DNA of 34,882 nucleotides from Nitrococcus sp. (GTDB taxonomy: Bacteria; Pseudomonadota; Gammaproteobacteria; Nitrococcales; Nitrococcaceae): contig JAKDMQ010000010.1 of NCBI GenBank assembly GCA_030452265.1, forward strand, positions 1 to 34,882, written 5' to 3'. Below are positions 5,855 through 15,022 of this stretch, piece after piece. Below the pieces are notes generated by a model. That model worked only from the letters and a program-made list of their open reading frames with translations. It was not told the origin of the DNA and did not search any database. Numbering within the stretch: the first letter of the stretch is position 1; each line of letters begins with the position of its first letter. The position numbers were made by a program, and so were the translations under genes.

Positions 5855-8095
5855 TCAATAATAATAGCCGTAACTGTAGCGTGCCTGTTTCTTAACACTC
5901 GCCATCGTCAAACCTGCGCCCAGCACATGTCCCCCGTAGTCTAAAATCGTTCTCAGCGCATCCTCGGCCATTGCGTCCGAAGTCTTACCCGAGCGGATCA
6001 GAAATACCATCGTATCCAGTTCCCTCAGCAAGACAGGCGTGTCAAGGAAGGGAAGAACCGGCGCCGTATCGAGAATCACGAAATCGTATTGCTCCCGACA
6101 GACTCGTAATAGGCTTCTCATTGCCTCTGACCTCAATAGGTCAGTGGGATTGCTTAGCGTCACTCCATCGGCCAACAAATACACTCCGTTAACCAACAGG
6201 TGCAGTCCGCTTGCATCATCCCTCACAACCGCCCGCTCAAGGTTCACACGCCCCTCTAACACGTCCAAAAGCCCAAGGTGCCCGGATAACGAAAAGAGCT
6301 TAGTAAGGGAAGCTTTTCGCAAATCCGCGTCGATCACCAGCGTTTTCAGCCCAGAGCGAGCCATGACGCGAGCGAGACACGTGGCGAAGGTTGTCTTGCC
6401 TTCACCCGGCAGGCTCGAGCCAATTGCGACCAGCTTTACCGGTCGCTCGACAACCGAAAGCTCAAGCGTCGCCTTACACCTTTCGTGTGCTATCGCCAAC
6501 AAAGATCTCGGGTTTTCAATAACGTACTCATGAACGGCTCGAACCTTTTCCTTCCGCAGTTCCTCCCGCGAAACAATAGGGAATGAGGCGATATGCCGAA
6601 GACCAAGCTTCTCTTCAACGTCAGAACGCGTGTAAATTCTGGTATCACTAGCCCCTAAAACTAACGCCGTACCGACCCCGGTTAGCCCGAAAAACACGAA
6701 ACCGACCGCAGCGAATACCGGCACCTTGGGGAAACTGGGATCCCTCGGTGGCATCGCCGCCGAGACCGCTCGAGCAATCGGCTCTAAAGAATTATTATTG
6801 CTGGTCAAGGCCACCGCTCTCTCATACCCGTCCAGCAGGCTTTCGTAGAGCTGGCGGTTCGCCTCCGCTTTACGCTCTAGGGCACGAAGCTGAACCTCCG
6901 CCTGATTATTTTCCGCCGCTTCCTTACCCAAGCTCTGGATACTTTCCTGTAGCGCCTGAACGTTTGCATGAGCAACGGCAATATCATGTTTAACGGTCTC
7001 GACAATGCGCTCGGCCTCCGCTTCAATCTGCTGTTCTACGTCCCCGATCTGGGCTGCGATATCCACCATTTGGGGATGACGTTTCTCATACCGCGAGGCT
7101 AAATTCGCCTGTTCTTGAATTAGTTCAGCGCGCTGTTGCCGGAGCTGCACCATGAGCTCCGACGAAAGAAGCCGTGCGACCTGCGTTAACGCATGCGTCG
7201 AAGAGAGGACCGATTCAATGTGCTGGTATCGCGCTCGTGCCGCTGAAAGCTCCGCGCGCGCAAGCACGAGTTGCTCGTTAATTTGGCTACGCTGTTCCGC
7301 GTTCAGAGTCTCCCCGGCAACCGTGAGCAAATTGTTCTGTGCACGAAAATTTTCCACCGCTTTCTCTGAGACCACCAGCTCCTCTTTGCGCTCTTCAATT
7401 TGGTTGTGAAGCCACTCCCTCGTTCGCTTGAGGGAATTCATTCGCCAAGTAAGCGCTCCAGCAACGTACTGCTCAACGATCTCATTTGCTATTTTAGCCG
7501 CTTTTTCTGGCGATTTCGATGTCGCGGTTACCGCGATAACAAAAGTCAGCTCTTCCCTACTCGCAGAGCTTTTAGATAGCAGGGTATCGATTATAGCCGA
7601 TTTAACAGCGTTTTGGTTTGGGCTGCTTTCATTTTCCTTCAAAGAAGGAAACCAACGGGAAAGATCGAAAAACTCCAGTAACGAGCTGGAATCTTCCAAA
7701 TAAGGGTTAAACTCCGGGTCTTGGGACAGGCCCAGCTCATTTGCCACGCGTTCCATCAGAGATGTAGAGCGCAAAATCTCTACTTGGCTGTCTACGTATC
7801 CAGCATCGACCGTGGCAGCGTTATTTACGTCGCCAACCTCCAGTAGCCTTTCCTGAGACGAATTGACCAAAACTTCGGCGCTCGCGGTATATTTCTCTGG
7901 CAGCAGAATGGCCGCAACTATCGTCAAGGCCGTACCACAAACGACAATTGCCGCGATCATGCCGGCGCGACGGCGCAGGGCCAGCAGCGTTGAGCGGAGG
8001 TCGAACTCTTCGAGCTCAGGCCTCGCCGGCTGTGACCTCATCGACCGAGCCCCAACGGTAACGAGCTGCTGGTCTCGAGGGCGCTCATTCATCAT
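5855..8095 (-). CDS. wzc: Wzc/GumC-type chain-length regulator fused to a tyrosine autokinase
   Basis: This 746-residue inner-membrane protein controls polymer length in Wzx/Wzy systems. Residues about 35-70 contain the first membrane segment (MIAAIVVCGTALTIVAAI) of the Wzz domain. A long coiled-coil periplasmic region follows, then a second membrane segment near 460-480 (VFAAVGFVFFGLTGVGTALV). The cytoplasmic kinase has Walker A GSSLPGEGKTT (from about 559), Walker A' VIDADLRKA and Walker B DFVILDTAP. It ends in a Tyr-rich tail, YSYGYYY, the expected autophosphorylation cluster. The frame extends to a TTG at 8110, but GGAAAG at 8100-8105 fits ATG 8095 (or 8092) better. No cognate Wzb-type phosphatase gene is in the window. 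It follows the outer-membrane barrel gene. Confidence 0.92.
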   Translation of the reverse strand: MMNERPRDQQLVTVGARSMRSQPARPELEEFDLRSTLLALRRRAGMIAAIVVCGTALTIVAAILLPEKYTASAEVLVNSSQERLLEVGDVNNAATVDAGYVDSQVEILRSTSLMERVANELGLSQDPEFNPYLEDSSSLLEFFDLSRWFPSLKENESSPNQNAVKSAIIDTLLSKSSASREELTFVIAVTATSKSPEKAAKIANEIVEQYVAGALTWRMNSLKRTREWLHNQIEERKEELVVSEKAVENFRAQNNLLTVAGETLNAEQRSQINEQLVLARAELSAARARYQHIESVLSSTHALTQVARLLSSELMVQLRQQRAELIQEQANLASRYEKRHPQMVDIAAQIGDVEQQIEAEAERIVETVKHDIAVAHANVQALQESIQSLGKEAAENNQAEVQLRALERKAEANRQLYESLLDGYERAVALTSNNNSLEPIARAVSAAMPPRDPSFPKVPVFAAVGFVFFGLTGVGTALVLGASDTRIYTRSDVEEKLGLRHIASFPIVSREELRKEKVRAVHEYVIENPRSLLAIAHERCKATLELSVVERPVKLVAIGSSLPGEGKTTFATCLARVMARSGLKTLVIDADLRKASLTKLFSLSGHLGLLDVLEGRVNLERAVVRDDASGLHLLVNGVYLLADGVTLSNPTDLLRSEAMRSLLRVCREQYDFVILDTAPVLPFLDTPVLLRELDTMVFLIRSGKTSDAMAEDALRTILDYGGHVLGAGLTMASVKKQARYSYGYYY

Positions 8096-8240
8096 ATGAT
8101 CTTTCCACAATATACTCGCTACATAGCCCTATTCGGACGTTATGCCTGAGTACCGCGTCGTCACAGAGTTGGATCTATCGTTACCGTAAAAAAATACACT
8201 CGCCGCCTCTTGAAGATTCAAACGATATTCCAGCACCGCG

Positions 8241-9518
8241 TTACAGGTGCAACGTCATACCTACCTCGACCACATTCTGACTGTACTCCTGAACGTTGCG
8301 GGTCGAGCTACGTGATCTGAACTGGTAGCCCGCCTCAAAAGTCATAGTTGGGCTAAACAGATATCGCACCCCCCCTTCCATCTGATAATAATTATCAGAG
8401 CGGCCGGTACCCGTAAACTTTTGATTGCGGTAACCGCCATCCAGAGTAACAATCAAATTCCGCAAGAGCTCATGATCCACACCCAAGCCCACTTCGGTCA
8501 TCAATCGAGCGCCGGAATTTGGGCTCGTGCTGTCGTTAGCTTGCCTCGTACCAGTGAACCGAATGGACGTGAGAGTCGTTACATTCCATAGAAGATCCGC
8601 GCCAAAGCTGGGGGCGCTTACATCGGCAAAGGCGGGGTCTTGGTAGTTCTGGTTGATGTAACCCACTCCGATATGACCGTAGAGGAGATTCGTAAGCTCG
8701 AAGGCAAGCCCTGTCTCAAGCCGATAACCATGTGAATCGCGGTCAAAATCCTCTCCGGGAACAAAATCCGGATCGCCAGGTGAAAGCGCGTAATTGCGCC
8801 TATTAACAGTAACCTCGATAAACGCGCCATATCCGGGAGAAATCGCGTAGGTCGTTTGAAATAAGCCCTCCATTTCTGTCCGGTCGCGAAAATCCTGATC
8901 TAATACACCACCGCCCTGTAATTCGGCATCATCAAAATCCACATTTTGTATCTGACCTTGGAGCAAAAAGTCTAACCGATTCAACGTCTGCTGAATACCT
9001 ATTTGTCCACTGGCCACATCGTAGACGATCCTGTGCTTGGTTGCTTGAGCCGTATTAATGTTTCCGGGCCTCTGACTTCTCTTATCATATGCCGCCCCGG
9101 CCTCGATACTCGTGCTGCTCAGTACATCCAGACGACCCTGACCCTCTGCTCCCCAATTAGTATAATTCATTCTCGAGGTATTAGCGTAAAAAGCGCTCTC
9201 ACTATAGACAAGCGCCTCGAGACTATGACGCGCCCAATCGGATTCCACTCTCAGCTCTGGGGCCACCCCCAGCGCGTAGTCACTGATCGTGTTTTCCTCC
9301 CTTGCAAGGAGGTTGTCAGTGTAGCTCGACCCAATAGTGATAGCGGGATATATGAAAAAGGCTCCCGTGCGAATACCAATAGGATCGTATTCTGGTCGCG
9401 GTCGGTCGGCTGCACCAACATCAGGCGGCACCTCCTGCCCCGTGGCCGCTGACCCCATTACCATCAGCCAAAAAAATACGCCGGCCGCTATTGGCCAGCG
9501 CCGGCCATGAATGACCAA
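8241..9518 (-). CDS. Outer-membrane beta-barrel protein of the polysaccharide export locus (BBP2-like)
   Basis: From the proposed start this protein has 425 residues. A signal peptide (VIHGRRWPIAAGVFFWLM then VMGSAATGQE) is followed by alternating amphipathic beta strands such as FFIYPAITIGSSYTDNLL and GVRYLFSPTMTFEAGYQF. It ends VEVGMTLHL, an outer-membrane C-terminal signature. It fits the putative beta-barrel porin 2 class found in many exopolysaccharide clusters. The longest frame begins at 9626 inside wza and places the hydrophobic segment too far in; a TTG at 9518 preceded by GAGAGGTGG at the correct distance gives a normal signal peptide and starts 22 bases after the wza stop. Lying between a short OPX gene and wzc, it likely provides the outer-membrane pore that the short OPX protein lacks. 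Confidence 0.82.
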   Translation of the reverse strand: MVIHGRRWPIAAGVFFWLMVMGSAATGQEVPPDVGAADRPRPEYDPIGIRTGAFFIYPAITIGSSYTDNLLAREENTISDYALGVAPELRVESDWARHSLEALVYSESAFYANTSRMNYTNWGAEGQGRLDVLSSTSIEAGAAYDKRSQRPGNINTAQATKHRIVYDVASGQIGIQQTLNRLDFLLQGQIQNVDFDDAELQGGGVLDQDFRDRTEMEGLFQTTYAISPGYGAFIEVTVNRRNYALSPGDPDFVPGEDFDRDSHGYRLETGLAFELTNLLYGHIGVGYINQNYQDPAFADVSAPSFGADLLWNVTTLTSIRFTGTRQANDSTSPNSGARLMTEVGLGVDHELLRNLIVTLDGGYRNQKFTGTGRSDNYYQMEGGVRYLFSPTMTFEAGYQFRSRSSTRNVQEYSQNVVEVGMTLHL

Positions 9519-9540
9519 AATAATCCACCTCTCGACGTAT

Positions 9541-10137
9541 TCAGAAATACCGCTCCGGCACCTTAATAATGTCGCCTGGGAAAACACGCGCACCGGGTGG
9601 TGCCGAGAACTGCTGGCTTTCCCCATCTACCTTGCGGGTGATATAAACTTCATCCTGGTCAGCTCTATAAGTGTAACCACCGGCCGTCGCAACCGCCTCG
9701 ATGACGTTCAGCCCTAGAGTGAAGGGATAATTCCCAGGCTCTTGCACCTCGCCGTAGATATAAAACGGACGATACCCTACAATTTGAGTGCTAACCCGCG
9801 GATTCCTTAGATAGCCGTTCTTCAGGCGCGCGGTGACGCTCGCGGCCAACTCGCGTGGAGTTTTGTTCGCGGCCTCCACGGGGCCAATCAGCGGCATGGA
9901 AATAGCGCCGGCATCATCGACCGTGAATTCGCCGGACAAATTTTCCTCCCCAAAAACAGTGACCTTGACTACGTCCCCCGTGCCCAGTCGATAAATCTCA
10001 TCCAAAGGCCGACCTACAGTGCTGCGAAAGGCATCCGTGCTTTCTAATGGGGGCGGCCCACCGCTACACCCAGCGAGAATAAGCGCGCACAGCATGCCCG
10101 TCACAAACAAACAACGAACCTCCGCCCAATCCAACAA
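9541..10137 (-). CDS. wza: Short OPX polysaccharide export lipoprotein (Wza/GumB type)
   Basis: This 198-residue lipoprotein has a signal peptide ending in the lipobox LILAGC (Cys24). The Poly_export domain starts YRLGTGDVVKVTVFGEENLS and one SLBB domain follows (IYGEVQEPGNYPFTLGLNV). It stops soon after GDIIKVPERYF, so it lacks the extra SLBB domain and the C-terminal amphipathic helix that forms the outer-membrane pore in E. coli Wza. It is GumB-like and probably needs a separate barrel, supplied by the next gene. The start is a TTG at 10137 with GGAAGAGG upstream; a second TTG nine codons later, with GGAGG 8 bases before it, is an alternative that would shorten the signal peptide. Confidence 0.88.
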   Translation of the reverse strand: MLDWAEVRCLFVTGMLCALILAGCSGGPPPLESTDAFRSTVGRPLDEIYRLGTGDVVKVTVFGEENLSGEFTVDDAGAISMPLIGPVEAANKTPRELAASVTARLKNGYLRNPRVSTQIVGYRPFYIYGEVQEPGNYPFTLGLNVIEAVATAGGYTYRADQDEVYITRKVDGESQQFSAPPGARVFPGDIIKVPERYF

Positions 10138-10152
10138 CTTGCCAACCTCTTC

Positions 10153-10302
10153 CTACACCAGTTGTTTCAACTCGGCATGGACAACTTCAGGATACCCGCC
10201 CGGGGGCACCTTAACGTCTCCGCCACGCTTGAGCCTTTCAGCCGCACTGGACTGCGCCGCTGCCAAGGCTCCCGACGACTCTTCGCTAACCGTCCATTGT
10301 AA
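10153..10302 (-). other. Small open frame upstream of wza (possible remnant or small protein)
   Basis: A 49-codon minus-strand frame opens after a TAA at 10303-10305 and ends at TAG 10153-10155, 15 bases before the wza start. It reads WTVSEESSGALAAAQSSAAE, then RLKRGGDVKVPPGGYPEVV and HAELKQLV. It looks more protein-like than the other frames but has no ATG; a TTG within it has only a poorly spaced ribosome-binding site. It may be the end of a decayed gene. No family is recognised. Confidence 0.2.
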
Positions 10303-10417
10303 TTACACTTCCTTCGGCCCGCAATCACGGCGGTCCTGGATCTCATGCCCTACACCCGCCATCGCGTCCGACCTGCAGCTTCATCAACACGCAAGGCCAT
10401 AATGGAACCGCCCCTCC

Positions 10418-11767
10418 TCACCACCGCAGCCCTGACGAAGGCGGCGAAAAGTAATGTCCCGGACGCATCCTTGTTTTGTACCTTTCACCCGCCCCTCCAC
10501 GTTGCCGTACCGGCAGAGACAAAACAACCCCTATCAGGATCCATTGAGCAATATACTGCATAATAAACTCTGGTTTTCCGATAACAAATCCCTCTGCCAC
10601 CTGAATCGCAAAATACGCCAGCACCCCCATCCCAAAACGAACATCAACCAACTTAATCGCGCGCCACATAGTCAAAGCGAGCCCGAAACAGTATAACGCA
10701 ACTCCGATCAAACCAGCCTTTAAAGCAATAAAAAGATACCCAACCTCGACACTCTGCCTAATCATCCAGTCCCCTTCTCTCCCCATCTCTAGCGCATGCT
10801 CAAAATACGGACTGTAATACGTCCCTAACGCTCCTCTACCCATGATCCAGTCCCAGCCGGAGAGCGCGCCCGTCATTTCCAGCCACAAAAAGCTTCTCGT
10901 ATCAAAGAACCACTCCTGCGGCAGACTCCCAATAACAAGCCCAAACGCCAAAGGACCTACCAGCACCAAGCCAAAACCCAGCACCAAAGCTCGCCGAACA
11001 ATACGCTTTGTAGAGTCCCGATAGCCGAGGCACACACTAACTATTAAAAATAATATACCAACCGCAAAAGGGGCCCTTCTAGAAAGCAGGAAAGCGCCGA
11101 TGATATAGATAATCAGAGCGCCATACGCAAGGTATCTGTCACCCCTCGACCCAACTCCCAGCAGTAGAACCAAAGGTATTCCATACATCAGAGCAAGCGC
11201 CACGTCATAGAGCATTGTCGAATCGATTGCTGCCGTCATTGTCTGGAGAAAAAACCAAATCAACAGCGCGGCACCAACTACCATGTGCACGCGTGCGACC
11301 GACATTAGGCTCCCAAAAGCGCCCTCGCGAGCGCCGATGAATGCCGCAAGCGGCAAAAGCCACACCACACCCCCAACCCTTGGGTTAGCAACTAAAGTAA
11401 ACAACTGCGCAGTGCTTAGCTCAATACCTCGAAGGATGACGAAGAAAAACCATGCACTAGTTAAAAACAGATAATAGTAGGTTAGATACGAGACGCGCGC
11501 CCATGGAGGCCTTCGCCTATAGAACACCAAGAGGGTTGCAAAACAGCCAAGCGAAACCGCAAGCAGCAAAGTAATTGCGATATTGATTAAGGAAAGCCCC
11601 TCTGGTTGGTATATAGCGCGGAATACCCAGTAAAGCCCGAGAAAATGAAACGCGCTCTTAAAAAGGAACCGGGGTGCGACGCGTGGAATTTGCGCCTCAA
11701 ATGACAACCATGGCGAGGCACCGACTTCGGCCGCCGACGCGGATTGTATATGATGCCCTTTACCCAT
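10418..11767 (-). CDS. Wzy-like O-antigen/exopolysaccharide polymerase
   Basis: This protein of about 449 residues is built almost wholly of membrane helices (for example SLINIAITLLLAVSLGCFAT, YLAYGALIIYIIGAFLL and RALVLGFGLVLVGPLAFGLV). A large periplasmic loop follows with WDWIMGRGALGTYYSPYFE and GWxxRQSVExGYLFI-like features, the arrangement typical of O-antigen ligase/polymerase (Wzy/WaaL) proteins. In this locus the flippase, chain-length regulator and exporter are all present, so polymerase is the best role. Sequence identity in this family is too low for certainty. ATG 11767 is chosen over a TTG at 11779; neither has a strong ribosome-binding site. The C-terminal tail is basic and cytoplasmic. 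Confidence 0.72.
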   Translation of the reverse strand: MGKGHHIQSASAAEVGASPWLSFEAQIPRVAPRFLFKSAFHFLGLYWVFRAIYQPEGLSLINIAITLLLAVSLGCFATLLVFYRRRPPWARVSYLTYYYLFLTSAWFFFVILRGIELSTAQLFTLVANPRVGGVVWLLPLAAFIGAREGAFGSLMSVARVHMVVGAALLIWFFLQTMTAAIDSTMLYDVALALMYGIPLVLLLGVGSRGDRYLAYGALIIYIIGAFLLSRRAPFAVGILFLIVSVCLGYRDSTKRIVRRALVLGFGLVLVGPLAFGLVIGSLPQEWFFDTRSFLWLEMTGALSGWDWIMGRGALGTYYSPYFEHALEMGREGDWMIRQSVEVGYLFIALKAGLIGVALYCFGLALTMWRAIKLVDVRFGMGVLAYFAIQVAEGFVIGKPEFIMQYIAQWILIGVVLSLPVRQRGGAGERYKTRMRPGHYFSPPSSGLRW

Positions 11768-11867
11768 CTGACTCAACAATTAAGAACACAATCAGCATGC
11801 CGCAGTTAATCGCGATCAACAAAAGTTAATACATGAAGTTTTACTGCCGACCATCTCATGGTTCTAA

Positions 11868-12581
11868 TTATACCATTCTCTCGCGATTTGCTCGCTTTCT
11901 ATCGGAGGTTATAAAGATTGCCGGCATCTCGTCGATGCGGGCATCCAGTTCAGAATAGAGTTTGTTAGCCTTCATTACATAGCTTTGGTCAATATTCTTC
12001 TCGACGCGGGCCCGCTTTTTCGGCAAGGAAATTGGCAGATCGCAGAATGCTCTCAGCTTATCTTCATTGTCCCATAAATACTCGTAGCGCACGGCAAGCA
12101 CAGGGAAGCGCGTCTCGTTAACCCAGCCATTAACCTGCTCTTCCAAGCGCAATACATCTCGCTCCAGGAGCTCGACGAAATTGCCGTTTGCATGCAAGTG
12201 ACGTAGATGCATCTCGACCCACCCCTTTCCGAACCGCTCGTAACAGGAATACACCGAGAGAGCAGCATCGCTTGCTCGACTAAAAAGGAAAATCCCTCTG
12301 ACTGGCAGGGCGGGCGCAATACTGCTCGCCATATCATGGGTCTTGTAAACCACGCCTCGCGCCAAACGCGCCTTATGCAGATCCCAAGCATGGCTTTTGA
12401 CGATTCGCCCCAGTGAAGAGCTCAGACGCCCGTATCTTTTCTCCGCCAATGCCTTTGCTATCGCATTCCAAACTAGTGTCGAACCTGAACGCCCCATGCT
12501 CGCGACTATGAACGCGGGGTATCCCGAATTCAGGGCACGGCGGGCTAAATGCTTGGCAAGCTCGCTGCTTGTACGCGCCAT
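11868..12581 (-). CDS. Sulfotransferase-like P-loop protein
   Basis: This 237-residue protein has FIVASMGRSGSTLVWNAI near residues 24-41, a 5'-phosphosulfate-binding loop in the style of carbohydrate sulfotransferases (GRSGST). FLFSRASDAALSVYSCY (about 98-114) sits at the place of the 3'-phosphate motif. It ends with a basic segment (SDRKRANRER). It is placed inside the polysaccharide locus between the GT2 and the polymerase genes, so sulfation of a sugar in the repeat unit is the natural hypothesis. The 3'-phosphate motif is less canonical than in the other sulfotransferase of this window, so activity is less certain. ATG 12581 has AGG about 9 bases upstream and is preferred to a TTG three codons earlier. 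Confidence 0.72.
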   Translation of the reverse strand: MARTSSELAKHLARRALNSGYPAFIVASMGRSGSTLVWNAIAKALAEKRYGRLSSSLGRIVKSHAWDLHKARLARGVVYKTHDMASSIAPALPVRGIFLFSRASDAALSVYSCYERFGKGWVEMHLRHLHANGNFVELLERDVLRLEEQVNGWVNETRFPVLAVRYEYLWDNEDKLRAFCDLPISLPKKRARVEKNIDQSYVMKANKLYSELDARIDEMPAIFITSDRKRANRERMV

Positions 12582-12607
12582 ATGGGGCAACCTAACTCAG
12601 TTCCTGT

Positions 12608-13447
12608 CTATTTGAGATCTGCGAATGAGCGTTCCGTGGAGTCGCCCGTTACTTTTTCTAAATTTCGTACATATGTACGGCTGTAACAGCCTGTTGCGGC
12701 GCGCCATAATATGCGAAGCGCTAGCGCTGTTGCACGTTTAGCGGGCAAAAACCGCGGCTCCACCGATCCCCAGCAGCGCCCGCGGATAAGCTCATCTTCT
12801 TTCTCGGTCACATCCCTTAGCCTAATGTTCTTTTGCTCGGCATAAAAACGCTGATATGACCACACGTCTCGCACATGGTATATCCTTGTTACGTCGGAAA
12901 ACCGGCTCCACAGGTCTGCATCCATAGCGAGGTCAAAACGCGAGTCCAGTCCTCCTACCCGCTCGTACAAAGAACGCCGCCAATACATAGACATGCAAGG
13001 GATATAGTTGTATGTATGCAGCCATATGAAGCGATTGAAGGGAATTTCCCGCTGGATCCGCAGGAGCCTCCCATGCCGATCCATCCAGGCAGTATCCCCA
13101 AAAACAGCCTCGGCATCCGGCATTCTCTGGAAAAAGTCAGCTACCTGAAACATTGACCTATTTGCCATTTGGTCGTCGCTATTGATCCAGCACTGGATGT
13201 CGCCAACCGCTCTAGAGAAACCTTTTATCAAGGCGTTTGTCTGGCCGGCGTCGGGCTCGCTTATCCAGTAAGAAATGCTAGATGAATACTTGCGAATCAC
13301 GTCGACCGATTCGTCTTTCGAGCCACCGTCAATGACGATTAATTCCAGGTTAGGATAGCCCTGATCAACTATACTCTGAAGCGTTGCCTCAATAAACGCT
13401 CCCTGATTGAGTGAGGGCACTACCACCGATATGGTCGGTAAACTCAT
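12608..13447 (-). CDS. Glycosyltransferase family 2 (GT-A)
   Basis: This 279-residue inverting GT-A enzyme begins MSLPTISVVVPSLNQGAF, continues with LQSIVDQGYPNLELIVIDGG, and has the metal/nucleotide site as WINSDDQ (an SDD variant of the DxD motif). An acceptor region follows with GGLDSRFDLAMDADLWSRF, where AMDAD is the usual second acidic motif. It adds one sugar of the repeat unit on the cytoplasmic face. ATG 13447 has GGAAG 7 bases upstream and immediately precedes the core fold, so it is preferred to the ATG at 13489. The sugar specificity cannot be inferred. Confidence 0.9.
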   Translation of the reverse strand: MSLPTISVVVPSLNQGAFIEATLQSIVDQGYPNLELIVIDGGSKDESVDVIRKYSSSISYWISEPDAGQTNALIKGFSRAVGDIQCWINSDDQMANRSMFQVADFFQRMPDAEAVFGDTAWMDRHGRLLRIQREIPFNRFIWLHTYNYIPCMSMYWRRSLYERVGGLDSRFDLAMDADLWSRFSDVTRIYHVRDVWSYQRFYAEQKNIRLRDVTEKEDELIRGRCWGSVEPRFLPAKRATALALRILWRAATGCYSRTYVRNLEKVTGDSTERSFADLK

Positions 13448-13738
13448 AGGATAGCTTCCGAATTTGCCATAAGCTCTGCTAGAGTCCATGCATATACGTT
13501 AACGGATGCCTTGCTACCGCGTCATTGTCAGCACAACCATGCATTTAGACATACTCCACCAGCCGCTTGCTTGGTCATAACCGTATATCGCGTTTTGAGC
13601 GCGTTTTTCCACACGATACAGTCTCATCGGCACTGCCCTGGTTTGCATCGCATGGCGTAAAGGTCACCTCTCGCTGAGGTAGCGTGCAGCGTTTGAGGAG
13701 GCCATGTCGTCAAGCACACAACTACTCTCCGACCTAAG
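13448..13738. other. Gene-free gap inside the polysaccharide locus
   Basis: About 290 bases between the flippase gene and the GT2 gene contain no supported gene. A short CGCGTTTTGAGCGCG hairpin followed by TTTTT near 13587-13607 would act on the plus strand only and is weak. An internal promoter for the downstream genes is possible but was not seen. Confidence 0.3.
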
Positions 13739-15022
13739 CTAGCGCCGATGGTACCAAACAAAGACAGCCAACCGCGTTAGCTGCGCCGCGATGGCGCAAC
13801 ATACCGCCCCAACAGCACCGAAGAGGTAAATAGCCGGATAGGCAATGACCAGTGAAACCAGCGAAGCGGCGACATTACCAAAAAAGTTCGGGCGCGCGTT
13901 CTCCTGTGCCAAAAATACGTAGGCATATGGGAAGGTAAGCGCCAGAAGGAAACCCGCAACAGCGTACAATCCAACCAAATGCGCATAGGGGGCAAATTCT
14001 TCCCCGAAGAGGAGGCCGAGCCAGAACTGCGCCGGCAGCGCGACTGCTAGTGACGCGGCGAGCGTCACCCCGCCCCCGATGAGCATAAAGCGACGCATAA
14101 AAGGCCTCAATCCAGCCCTCCCTTCACGCACGTATATCTTCGAAGCCCACACCGGCCCAAAGTTGTCAGCCGCACTGAAGAAAATGTTGGTTACATTCGC
14201 CAGCGTCTGCGCCGCCCTCAGCGCGCCGGCGGCGATCGGTCCCAGAACGCCGCCCGCCACGAGGATGTAGAAATTGCTGCTGCCGCTCCAGCGCAGGAGC
14301 GCTGAAGCCGTCATCCACTTTGACATCTGCCAGTGCCGCTTCGCCGTTCGGCGCAGTTCTCCGAGATGGAAACTCGGTGACGGCAACTGGTGTCGGAATA
14401 CGGCGAGCCCCAGCACGGCACTCGCAGCCATAAGCATTAAGATATCACCTATCGTTCGGTATCCGTCAAAGGCAAAGAGCACTAAAAGGCCGGCAATCTG
14501 GACGCCATACCGGAAAGAATCCATAGCGAAGGCCGACACTGCCCGGCTATTGGAAAAGGCGTGCCGCCGCATGAACTCGTACACCTGAGTGCAAAACAAA
14601 ACGGCAATCAGTGGGCCAACATTGCCCTCGATCTGGTCAATAAGACCTAGCGCGTTTCCGCCCAGTAGCAGCACATAACTGCCCAAACCAACTATTGCCG
14701 AGAATGCGAGCTGCAAAACGAATACCGCGGCGTAATAGCCCTCCTCCTCTCCACACTCAAATTTAGGGCCAATGCTCAACATCGGCCGGAGAATCATGGC
14801 AATTTGAAGGCTCTGGACAAAAAGGACGGCAAGCCAGTACATTGAAAATGTGCCGAAAGCACTAATGCCAGCATAGCGCGCCACGAATAGACCAGTGAGA
14901 AGATTCGCCGCGCTAACCACGGCTTGATCGGCGACGGTCCAAGTAATAATCTGCCGATGACCTAGGAGCGACGGTGCAAAGCGCGGCTTTATACTGTCAA
15001 CAAACGCAGAAATCACGCTCAT
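13739..15022 (-). CDS. Wzx-like polysaccharide flippase (MOP superfamily)
   Basis: This protein of 427 residues has about twelve hydrophobic helices (for example WTVADQAVVSAANLLTGLFV near the start, FVLQLAFSAIVGLGSYVLLL, and MLIGGGVTLAASLAVALPAQ). This is the oligosaccharide-PP-undecaprenol translocase layout, with the usual early motif ARYAGISAFGTFSMYW. It should move the lipid-linked repeat unit to the periplasm for polymerisation. ATG 15022 overlaps the stop of the upstream gene as ATGA, the pattern of translational coupling; an in-frame ATG five codons earlier (15037) is also possible. Confidence 0.82.
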   Translation of the reverse strand: MSVISAFVDSIKPRFAPSLLGHRQIITWTVADQAVVSAANLLTGLFVARYAGISAFGTFSMYWLAVLFVQSLQIAMILRPMLSIGPKFECGEEEGYYAAVFVLQLAFSAIVGLGSYVLLLGGNALGLIDQIEGNVGPLIAVLFCTQVYEFMRRHAFSNSRAVSAFAMDSFRYGVQIAGLLVLFAFDGYRTIGDILMLMAASAVLGLAVFRHQLPSPSFHLGELRRTAKRHWQMSKWMTASALLRWSGSSNFYILVAGGVLGPIAAGALRAAQTLANVTNIFFSAADNFGPVWASKIYVREGRAGLRPFMRRFMLIGGGVTLAASLAVALPAQFWLGLLFGEEFAPYAHLVGLYAVAGFLLALTFPYAYVFLAQENARPNFFGNVAASLVSLVIAYPAIYLFGAVGAVCCAIAAQLTRLAVFVWYHRR

